NCBI GenBank assembly: GCA_030278955.1
Contig: JAOANR010000004.1
Location: forward strand, 52,021,459 to 52,085,458
Origin: Hygrophila difformis
Taxonomy: Eukaryota; Streptophyta; Magnoliopsida; Lamiales; Acanthaceae
Length of the DNA stretch: 64,000 nt
Direction: 5' to 3'
The translations under genes were made by a program, and so were the position numbers. Below the pieces are notes generated by a model. The model was not told the origin of the DNA and did no database searches. It saw nothing but the letters and a program-made list of their open reading frames with translations. This document shows, piece after piece, positions 57,101-64,000 of the stretch. How positions within the stretch are numbered: position 1 is the first letter of the stretch; each line of letters begins with the position of its first letter.

Positions 57101-59639
57101 ATTCCGCAACATACCCAAGTCCACTCCGGTCACCTTTCCTTCGGTTGTTGTCCGAGAGCTTTCCCAACGGCGATGGCTCATTTAGGTTGAATCCAGACTT
57201 GGTGAGCAACTTGAATGCCTTCGGACCGAATTCTTTGTCGTTCTTCAGTCGGCGTGCCTCACTGCCTTTGAGTTGAATTTTTACCGTTTTCTGCGACGTG
57301 CCAGGATCAATGGGCGTTAGTGGGAGTGTAAGCCCCTCGAATGCCTCTTCCAGGATCGATTTTCCCTTATCATCACGGACTGGTTGATCATCTTTACGTT
57401 CTTCTTCCCCGCACGAAGGCGCATTAGCTTTGGACGAATCAAGGTAGTATTTAGCGTCCCCGTAGTAAGACTCGGCCACTGCGAATGGTTTGTCATCGGC
57501 GATAACCCTTTTGACGACGCCGTTGTGCACGTACTTGAAGCATTGGTGCCATGTTGAAGGGACGACGCCGTTCTCATGGATCCATGTCCGGCCAAGGAGC
57601 ATGTTGTATGATGTTCTTGCATCAATGACGTGGAAGTATGTGTTTGCAACCATCTCATCAATTTGCAAACGGACTCGGATTGCACCAAGAGATTTTTGCC
57701 CCCCTTGGTTGAAGCCTTGGATTAACATTTTACTGTTGGATAGTTCTTCCTCAGAGATGCCCAATTCCTTCAGGGTGTGAAGTGGCATGATGTTGACGGC
57801 GGAACCTCCATCTATCAGAATTCGATTCACTCGCTTGTTGTCTACGTATCCAACGACGAACAATGGTCGGTTATGAGCCTTCGACTTTTCCAGCTCCATC
57901 GGCATGTCGTCGTCATTGAACGTGATGGACATCATGCATTCGTTGAGATGGGAATGATCCACAACTTGTTTGGTGTGGTCTTGCTTCGACGTGCTCCCAG
58001 CTTCGGAGACGGTGTTGCAGGTGGTGGAATTGTGAGGAACTTTGATCTCGATCGATCCAACTTGGATGGAAACGGTGTTGGCCGTCTCTGCTTCGTCTGC
58101 CAAGGTGATTTTGCCTTGTTTGACGAGATCCATGACTTTGTCCTTGAAAACGAAGCAATCTTGGATCGTGTGGCTCACCAAACGGTGGTACTTGCAGTAC
58201 AGCGGGTCGTTGGTCATCCCAGCTTGCTCGGGACGTTTCATCCTTGGTAGCTCGATGAGGTTTTCTTTCATCAAGTCATCGAAGATGCCCGGTAGATCGG
58301 AATCGAGGAATGGGTACGTCTTAGCCCGTCTATCTTCCAATGACGACTTTTGACGTTGAGCTTGTGGTGACTTTGGCTTGTCGTTTGTCACCGGCTCCTT
58401 CCCACGTACTTTTACAAAAGCGGCGCTTGTTGCCATTGCATCCTTGGTGGGTGGCTTCGACTGTGGCTTGCCTCCCTTCTTCCATTCGACTCGGTTGTTT
58501 GTACGAGTTTGTTGAACGGGCGGACCACAGGCTCCACTTGACGCCAAACTTAGTTCCATGTCGTGAGCACGAGTTGCAAGCTCCTCGAATGTCCGGGGAC
58601 GAATGCCTTGCAGGATGTATCGTAGGCCCCATTGCATGCCTTGGATGCACATCTCAATTGCCGACGTCTCAGACAAACGATCCTTGCAGTTGAGGCTTAG
58701 GCTCCTCCAGCGGTTGATGTAGTCAATCACCGGCTCGCCCTTTGATTGTTGCGTGTTCGTCAATTCTATCATGCTGACGGTACGCCGTGTGCTGTAAAAA
58801 CGGTTCAGAAATTCTTGCTCAAGTTGATCCCAACTGTCGATGCTGCCGTGTTCCAAGTCGGTGTACCATTCGAACGCATTCCCCTTTAGCGAACGAATGA
58901 ACTGTTTGACGAGGTGATCTCCAAACGTACCCGCTTCGTTGCATGTCTCTACGAAATGGGCGATATGTTGCTTGGGATTCCCTTTGCCGTCGAACTGTTG
59001 GAACTTGGGCGGTTGATAGCCTGCCGGCATCCTCAGTGAATCGATGCGGGCACTGTATGGCTTGAGATACGTCAAGGAGGATTTTGATCCTGCCGAGACC
59101 TCTTCCTTCAGCGTTCCCGTGATGAACTCTTTCAGTTGATCAGCCGAGATGAAGCCGTCAGGAGTGACTTGGACGTCAGCGGTTGCTTTTCCTTTTGCTG
59201 AAGCGCCTTGCCGGGAAGTCTCTCCATCGTCGCGGATCTCTACGGGCTTGTTCACCGCTTGGCCGCCGTTAGAGCCATCCAGTCTGTTCATCATTTGCTC
59301 CATGCGTGCATCTTGCAACTCGGATCTCTTCACAAGCATTTCCACGATCTTTGTCAGGTTGGACATTTGCTCTTCAAGAGTGCTGGCTTGGGTTGTCATT
59401 GCAGCAGCATGACGCAGGGCGGATGTTTGTTCTTGATCTCCCCGCGGGCTTGACAACGGCGTGGAAGATCCCGATCTATGGTCGTTTCCTTCTTCCAGCA
59501 GCGGCATATCCACATCAACTTCTATCCCCCGCGCAGCATCGGCGGCCTCCATTGCTTTCTTCATGTTCCTTGTGGTGACATTGGGCATAGCGGCACCGGA
59601 TGTTGAAGAGTTGCTCTTGGAGGTGTTCTTTGAAGCCAT
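54090..59639 (-). CDS. gypsy Gag-protease-RT-RNase H polyprotein
   Basis: A single open frame of about 1850 codons from [15 protein letters not shown] (start chosen at 59639 because the longer frame begins inside the LTR). Gag domain: [18 protein letters not shown] and [15 protein letters not shown], about residues 215-330. Protease: [15 protein letters not shown], about 630-640, with DGG in place of the usual DTG/DSG. Reverse transcriptase: [20 protein letters not shown] and the catalytic [10 protein letters not shown], about 1170-1290. First RNase H: about 1400-1490. Second RNase [19 protein letters not shown] and [14 protein letters not shown], about 1590-1700. The end (from about 54170 to 54090) is a shifted tail caused by the integrase-junction lesion. 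No gag zinc knuckle was seen. Confidence 0.88.
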   Translation of the reverse strand: MASKNTSKSNSSTSGAAMPNVTTRNMKKAMEAADAARGIEVDVDMPLLEEGNDHRSGSSTPLSSPRGDQEQTSALRHAAAMTTQASTLEEQMSNLTKIVEMLVKRSELQDARMEQMMNRLDGSNGGQAVNKPVEIRDDGETSRQGASAKGKATADVQVTPDGFISADQLKEFITGTLKEEVSAGSKSSLTYLKPYSARIDSLRMPAGYQPPKFQQFDGKGNPKQHIAHFVETCNEAGTFGDHLVKQFIRSLKGNAFEWYTDLEHGSIDSWDQLEQEFLNRFYSTRRTVSMIELTNTQQSKGEPVIDYINRWRSLSLNCKDRLSETSAIEMCIQGMQWGLRYILQGIRPRTFEELATRAHDMELSLASSGACGPPVQQTRTNNRVEWKKGGKPQSKPPTKDAMATSAAFVKVRGKEPVTNDKPKSPQAQRQKSSLEDRRAKTYPFLDSDLPGIFDDLMKENLIELPRMKRPEQAGMTNDPLYCKYHRLVSHTIQDCFVFKDKVMDLVKQGKITLADEAETANTVSIQVGSIEIKVPHNSTTCNTVSEAGSTSKQDHTKQVVDHSHLNECMMSITFNDDDMPMELEKSKAHNRPLFVVGYVDNKRVNRILIDGGSAVNIMPLHTLKELGISEEELSNSKMLIQGFNQGGQKSLGAIRVRLQIDEMVANTYFHVIDARTSYNMLLGRTWIHENGVVPSTWHQCFKYVHNGVVKRVIADDKPFAVAESYYGDAKYYLDSSKANAPSCGEEERKDDQPVRDDKGKSILEEAFEGLTLPLTPIDPGTSQKTVKIQLKGSEARRLKNDKEFGPKAFKLLTKSGFNLNEPSPLGKLSDNNRRKGDRSGLGYVAEFDTAPQASKAPIFVKAEQTVKAPVRIVIKRATANYITEEANQEDHAPKDQPARKSAFDRIGSPSKGEQKRSVHDRLGSTETIEHKGSVFHRLGANKEVKPTVFDRLGAVAKEDSAKSVFKRLGSTKRQSQNKASASKERSPVKQGILDDPNYGNDVRSTVPSRMKRQVEWTVSSDEWLKLKKRTIIFTKHDEDDQADKVDIHHITINCGGPSEEDANAAPTQLEEDIKITVDELREVNLGDEKDPRPTFISAQLTVDEAEKYVALLQEFRDVFAWSYKEMPGLDPKIAVHRLAVKKDARPVKQAQRRFRPELLPQIEAEVNKLIDVGFIREVQYPTWISSIVPVRKKNGQIRVCVDFRDLNEACPKDEFPLPITELMIDATTGHEALSFMDGSSGYNQIKMAPEDEEMTAFRTPKGIYCYKVMPFGLKNAGATYQRAMQKIFDDMLHSLVECYVDDLVVKTKERVNHLQDLRTVFERLRKHQLKMNPLKCAFGVSSGKFLGFVVRNHGIEIEQAKIDAILRMPEPRDIHELKSLQGKLAYIRRFISNLAGRCQPFNKLMKKGIPFEWDESCKKAFDNIKAYLMKPPVLAAPVIGRPLILYVAAQENSVGALLAQENDGGKENALYYLSRMMTPNELKFRPIEKLCLALVFAIRKLKHYFQAHTVHLVSKANPLKHVLSQSALSERLSRWYLLFQQFEIIYVPQKAIKGQALADFLADHPIPAEWDLSDDLPDEDVMLTEARQPWKMYFDGAAHKEGAGVGIIFVTPTGEILPYSITLTNNCSNNVAEYQALILGLEMAVDAKQLYLQVYGDSKLIVNQLLVEYEVKKPDLVPYYKYARRLMAYLHVMSIEHVPRSQNRQADSLAKLASTLTSPEDKMTITLTKGWVMPPVFEDDEEFDENTAVEVFEIDEEEDWRQPLVDYLQHQKLPEDPRKKVDIRRRAARFFYFNGTLYRRSFEGVLLRCLGSTEAVQALEEVHAGRCTSIGAEATFPHQENGILLADDG

Positions 59640-59705
59640 TGGATTTCGTTGACGACGTCTGGAGGAGATGAAAGGCAGAAGTGTCCCACTGGGCGTGCCA
59701 AAATC

Positions 59706-60418
59706 TGTAGGTGCAAAAAAGCGTAGACAGAAACTGCAAAATAATTTTATTAATTTCACAATAGAAATGTCTACAATTACAGAGAATTTCAATTAATTTA
59801 AAGAAATATGTGAAGATCAAACGATATGAGTGTTCGACTTCTGTTACTCCTTTGATTCCTCCAACCTTGAAGACGTCGAGATGCTTTTGTGCTTCTTCTT
59901 CGGCTTCTTGGAATTTCTGCAGCGTTTTGTTGCTGTAGATCTCAAGTGTTTGAGTCTTGAGAGTGTGTGTCTGGAAGTGAAGTAGTGTATGGAGACGTCT
60001 CGCAGTATCTGGAAGTGAAGTCGTCCTCAATATGTGACAGGGTGCCTCTATTTATAGAGGGAAAAACCCTAGGGTTTGTGGATGATGGACCAATCGATGG
60101 GCTGGTCCAATCCACATTTCTATTGGGTCAGTGAGCATGTGGGCCTTTCATCTGGGCTTGTTCACATTGACTGATTTCCATGGACTGGCCTGCTTTAAGT
60201 GTCCATTGGATCATAGGCCTGTGGGTCTTTCATTTGGACTTGTCCACATTGGCCTAATATAATTAAATCCATTTGGCTTGATGGATCCAAATGGCCCAAT
60301 AAATATTAATAATCATTTCAAGCATTTAATTTATTTAAAATGCCTAAAATTAATTAAATTAATATTTAAATTTGCACGTGTCGCGTTTTTAATGGCGAAT
60401 AAATTTCACGTGTTTACA
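59706..60418 (-). repeat. 5' LTR of the gypsy element
   Basis: 713 bp, almost identical to 48365-49077, with the same CCTCTATTTATAGAGG box near 60045-60060. The 171-codon and 114-codon minus frames that start inside the LTRs are untranslated leader. Confidence 0.93.
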
Positions 60419-60636
60419 AATATATACTATCATATATAAATAGCATATCCTTTTTGGTAATTTACACGTTTCAAAAGCACTTTTCACTTTTATACATCCA
60501 AACACACTTTTGAAAAAAAAAACTGCTTTTCAAACATTTCATCCAAACATAAAAGTTAGCTGCTTCTACTTTTGGCTTCCACTTTTGCTTCTACTTTTGG
60601 CTTCTGCTTTTTTTAAAAGTCAATCCAAACGGGTCT

Positions 60637-60868
60637 TGGTTCATTGTTTGCTCCTACTGAAGTCTAATAGTATTTGGGTGGTAGCCTAGTGGGAGTCTAA
60701 ATATAGGGGGGTGGAGTGGAATGACCAAATTAAATGAATTAATGTATACTGGATCATTCTTCTATCATCTAGAAAATATATATAAATGTTCCATGTTTAC
60801 ATTACATTCAAATACTACTATTCAATTATTGGTGGAATAGTATTATATTTGGGGAGCTAAAGGATATA
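60637..60868. repeat. Far upstream flank of HDR-C, matching 17334-18010
   Basis: CATTGTTTGCTCCTAC, GGGAGTCTAAATATAGGGG and TATCATCTAGAAAATATA match the DNA just upstream of HDR-B. This shows that the 12.5 kb between 48.1 and 60.6 kb was inserted after the HDR-B/C duplication or lost from copy 1. Confidence 0.8.
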
Positions 60869-61130
60869 TTCCTCCGTCTCGTCTCATGTAACATATCATG
60901 TTTGATTTTTTGGCACTGTTCATTGTTCAGCTTTGACTCAATATTATTATAAGTATATATTTGGAAAAATAGTCGAGTTGGATCTTATTAGAATCGTATG
61001 ATTATGTAGTTTTATAATATATATTTTACATAATTTTTCATTGTACGTATTTTTAGATATTAACGATTGAAAAAGTGTATCGGATTGTGTGCAAAAGTCA
61101 AACAAAACAAGTTAAATGGGACGGAGGAAG
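60869..61130. mobile_element. Stowaway-type MITE
   Basis: It starts TTCCTCCGTCTCG and ends GGGACGGAGGAAG between TA dinucleotides, 262 bp. Its body resembles the MITE at 860-1119 (shared CATGTTTGA and AAAAGTCAAAC). Confidence 0.83.
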
Positions 61131-61580
61131 TACTGTATTACTGGCAATTAGGGTTTTGGAAAGACAAGTTGGTAAGGAAATTAAAGTTGTCCCATCCCAT
61201 CCCATGGTCGTCCTCGTATGCTGCGTCGAGCTAGTAGCAGTAATTAATTAAGAATAATAGCTGAAATTAATTTAAAACATAGAGCTCGAGCCCCATTCAC
61301 AAACTGATCATCGACAGCTGAGGTGAGGAGCTGCATATGCCTAGCAAAAGGGGACCTCACCTTCCTAACTAAGCCAACTCTATAGCCGTCAAATTTTGAG
61401 TATTAATTACTACTTTTAATTAATTATATCCATCTCACTTAATGCTATATAATAGTAGTGATTAGGATAAATGGATAATCATGCATGCCCGTCATACTAC
61501 AACAGTACTAGTGTGATTATTAATTATTGTCATCCGATCCATTGTGGGAGTACTCATTTTCGGATAAGGATTCATTATTA

Positions 61581-61731
61581 TTTTTTTAAGCTAAACAGAT
61601 TATGCAGTCTAGAAAATGATGGTAAGAGCCCAGGTCCCACAAATTACAAAGTGATAAAAGAGGGGATAAGGGTCGGGTGGAGAATCGAACCTTCAAGACT
61701 ATACCACTATGGTAAGTCCCCATGTCCATTG
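61581..61731 (-). mobile_element. tRNA-derived SINE
   Basis: On the minus strand: A-box-like TACCATAGTGGTATAGTC, B box GGTTCGATTCTCC, a body with TTTGTAATTTGTGGG, and an A tail (T run 61581-61587). ATTATTA flanks it on both sides. The duplicated locus near 31335 has the empty site, so this is a clean insertion after duplication. Confidence 0.82.
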
Positions 61732-61888
61732 ATTATTAATTTAATTTCAGGTTTTGATTTTTTTTTTCTTTTTGCTTATGTAATTATTATTACAGCTTCA
61801 TGTGATTTTGCAAATACTATTAACTACTTCATGCATGGCAATTGCCATTTATACAACCCTACTGACACATGCATGAGGCATTATTGTG

Positions 61889-61889
61889 G

Positions 61890-61976
<87 letters not shown>
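61889..61976. repeat. (ATT)n microsatellite
   Basis: About 29 ATT triplets; the plus-strand frame is a poly-leucine run without meaning. Confidence 0.95.
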
Positions 61977-61979
<3 letters not shown>

Positions 61980-62247
61980 TTTCAATAGTAGTTATATTTT
62001 GTAACCAAAAAAAAATAAAAAAATAAAAATAGTAGGTATATTTGTACGTCTTTCATATACTATATAGCTCAAAAGTATATGTCGATAATGTACCCCTTTC
62101 TCAACCAGGTATATTTCTAAAATCGATTGTATGTATGAAGGTTGCAGTTTGCAATAGTTTGCATCCCCAACCCCATACCCCAATATTTTTTTTGGAATTG
62201 AAACAATTAATTGGTATCATCAAACAATTTAATTTGTTTAAAGCAGG

Positions 62248-62990
62248 TGTAGAACAGAAAATTGATAGAAAAGCAACTGCAAACAATTTTATTAATTCAC
62301 AATCACAATCTACACAATTTACATAAATATGAGAAATTTAAGAACATCAAACGATGTGTGGGTTCGACTTCTATTCCTCCTTTGATTCCTCCAACATTTG
62401 AAGACTTGAAAGTGTATTTGATACTTCCTCTATGGCTCCTTTGGATTTCTGCAGCGTTTTGTTGCTGTAGATCTCAAGTACTTGAGTCTTGAGAATGAGT
62501 AGGGTATCCAGAGGTATGTGAAGATGTATCCCCAATGTGTGACAGGGTGTCTCTATTTATAGAGGAAAAACCCTAGGGATTGTGGGTGATGGGCCAATCG
62601 ATGGGTTGGTCCACTCCACGTTTTTATCGGGTGTGGGCCTTTCATCTGGGCTTGTTCACATCGACTGATTTTCATGGACTGACCTGCTTCAAGTGTCCAT
62701 TGGATCATAGGCTTGTGGGTCTTTCATTTGAACTTATCCACACCGATAAATTTTCATGGGCTGGCCTGCTTCAAGCATCCATTAGGCCACGGGACTTGTG
62801 GGTCTTGCATTTGGACTTGTTCACAGTAACCCAACATAGGTCTACTGGCTTGTTGATCCAAATAGTCCAATAAATATTAATAATTATTTCAAGCATTTAA
62901 TTTATTTAAAATGCCTAAAAATAATTAAATTAATATTTAAAATTACACGTGTCGTATTTTTAATGGCGAGTGAATTTTCACGTGTTTACA
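62248..62990 (-). repeat. LTR of a second, diverged gypsy element of the same family
   Basis: 743 bp from TGTAGAACAG to CACGTGTTTACA, aligned over its length with the LTRs of the young gypsy element (TTTGATTCCTCCAAC, GCAGCGTTTTGTTGCTGTAG, GTGTGACAGGGTG, TGGGCCTTTCATCTGGGC) but with many differences and a duplicated central piece (62640-62700 versus 62750-62830). It is the left end of a minus-strand element. Confidence 0.85.
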
Positions 62991-64000
62991 GATGCCCCTC
63001 GAGACTTGTTGACGGAAGCAAAATACTTGAGACGTGAATGAGTCTCGAAATATATATATTTTCTTTTTTTTCGTATGACAAACTTTCATGTTGCCATTTT
63101 CTTTGCTTTCTTTTGCGGACTGATTTTATTTTTCTTCTTGTCAAACATTTGACGTTGCCATTTTTTCTTTGGGCCCAAGTTTCCCCATTTTTTAAATTGT
63201 TCCTGCAATAAATTTTGATTCCCGGATGGCAAGCATATTCCAATCTTTCCAAGATATCAAATTTGATCAAATATTGAATAGATTTTTGCAAATCAATTTA
63301 CTTGGCAAATCTCAATGTGTATTCATTTCATATCTATAAATTTTCTTTGAATGCGCCAAGATTTGTGTAGATCTCTTTTATAATTTTAGGAACGCACAGA
63401 GTCTTCTGATTTTCCCCAAGGCTAGTGTCCAATGCCTCCAGCCACCCGCCGACTACGTAAATTGCTCAAGCCGCTATCGTCACGCAAGGAGGCCTCCGCT
63501 GAGGGAAGAGTCGCTTCCGGAGCTCGCCGCGCACTGCCGCTGATCCCCGTTCGTCGTCACCGCTGCGAGGAAGGAGGCCGGAGGAAGGGTGAGCTGCACC
63601 GTCGCTGGGATGCTGCTGCTGCATCGTCCCGCTGTCCGGAGGAAAAGTCGCCGCTGGTCAAGATCGGAGCGTTGCTGACTTGCTGCCGGAGAATGAGTGC
63701 GACGCCGAAGAGAGGGGCCACCGCACCGCTGCCAACGCCGAAGGGTGGAGATGGGGCCGCAGCTTCAACCGCGTCACCCAGCCAGTAGAGAAGCCATCAC
63801 TGTCGTCCGCTCGTGTCGTTGCCATTGCTCAGCCCTGCGAGAAACCACCGTCATTTCGAATCGGGCACCGCTGAAGGGAGGCCGCCGCATGCTGCCTGCC
63901 GCCGCCGCGCTTACCCACATGCCGGAGCCTGCTGTGCTGCTGCCATTGTTGCTGGGTTCGCACAATGAGTCACGGAGGGAAGTCGCTGCAATGGAGGAAG
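62991..64000 (-). mobile_element. 3' internal region of the second gypsy element, cut by the window end
   Basis: It begins with the same purine tract (CTCGAGGGGCATC in element sense). From 63432 it is a GC-rich island like 50430-51290, with many overlapping open frames and no recognisable domain. The coding part, if present, lies beyond 64000. Confidence 0.7.

Larger units (their letters stand above)
48365..60418 (-). mobile_element. Ty3/gypsy Tat-like LTR retrotransposon, very young
   Basis: A 12.05-kb element on the minus strand with 713-bp LTRs (48365-49077 and 59706-60418) and a perfect 5-bp duplication AATAT (48360-48364, 60419-60423). I see only one difference between the LTRs, so insertion is very recent. 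Order is gag, protease, RT, RNase H, a second RNase H and integrase, followed by a long 4-kb 3' region. The second RNase H and the long 3' region fit the Tat lineage. The purine tract CTCGAGGGGGCATC (element sense) precedes the 3' LTR. A candidate PBS, TTGGCACGCCCAGTGGGAC, follows the 5' LTR. One frameshift lies at the RNase H/integrase junction. Confidence 0.92.
48089..60636. mobile_element. PIF/Harbinger-like non-autonomous element, split by a gypsy insertion
   Basis: The left part (48089-48364) starts GAGCCTGTTTGGAATGGC. The right part (60424-60636) ends AGTCAATCCAAACGGGTCT, the imperfect inverse. Both parts are rich in AAAAGCAGAAGC / GCTTCTGCTTTT motifs that pair with each other, giving a foldback of about 490 bp without the insert. 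The flanks are TTA on the left and TTG/TGG on the right, so the 3-bp duplication expected of PIF/Harbinger is only tentative. A hAT origin cannot be excluded. Confidence 0.65.
61140..61990. repeat. Segmental duplication block, copy 2 (distal part)
   Basis: It mirrors 30545-31720 in the same order and orientation, without the two MITEs of copy 1 but with a SINE at 61581-61731. Confidence 0.82.

Noticed and set aside
59515..60030. 171-codon minus-strand frame starting in the gypsy LTR (twin at 48345-48689)
   Set aside because: It is LTR leader sequence present in both LTRs and overlaps the true gag start in another frame.
61471..62004. 177-codon plus-strand frame with a leucine run
   Set aside because: It passes through a SINE and an (ATT)n microsatellite; not a gene.
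63432..63788. 118-codon plus-strand frame
   Set aside because: Same GC-rich composition effect inside the 3' region of the second gypsy element; no domain.

Overview
The window is nuclear DNA of a flowering plant. Genes have GT-AG introns and one encodes a plastid isoprenoid enzyme; between them lie Stowaway MITEs, Ty1/copia and Ty3/gypsy retrotransposons, SINEs, a hAT element and Helitron remains. The IspH/HDR and fasciclin proteins look like those of eudicots, perhaps an asterid, but nothing seen fixes the species.

Layout: 1-0.5 kb, 3' end of a PADRE (DUF4228) gene. 0.86-1.4 kb, a MITE and a SINE. 1.53-6.59 kb, a complete but broken copia element. 7.5-8.7 kb, an intronless fasciclin-like (FLA) gene. 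9.9-12.8 kb, HDR-A, a complete ten-exon gene for plastid 4-hydroxy-3-methylbut-2-enyl diphosphate reductase (IspH, last step of the MEP pathway). 13.2-17.2 kb, HDR-B, a diverged second copy. 18.1-24.2 kb, Helitron-derived DNA in which a helicase C-terminus and 60-bp minisatellites alternate. 24.2-30.2 kb, AT-rich DNA with a stray ATG8 exon and an unidentified gene or gene fragment. 30.2-32.9 kb, MITEs and a hAT element. 33.2-44.0 kb, a young Sirevirus-like copia element with a third ORF and a rearranged 5' end. 44.8-48.0 kb, HDR-C, sister of HDR-B. 48.1-60.6 kb, a PIF/Harbinger-like element split by a very young Tat-like gypsy element. 61-62 kb, sequence matching 30.5-31.7 kb. 62.2 kb to the end, a second, diverged member of the same gypsy family that runs out of the window.

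The main story is a tandem IspH/HDR cluster, all on the minus strand. HDR-A is canonical. HDR-B and HDR-C share all nine intron positions with it and have intact reading frames by my splicing, but both have changed the loop around the first Fe-S cysteine. HDR-B, HDR-C and their flanks form a segmental duplication (about 13.1-31.7 kb and 44.6-62.0 kb) that was later enlarged independently by different transposons. The second theme is nesting: copia in a Stowaway, gypsy in a PIF-like element, MITEs and SINEs in HDR introns. All exon coordinates were derived by hand from splice sites and family similarity; no alignment program was run.
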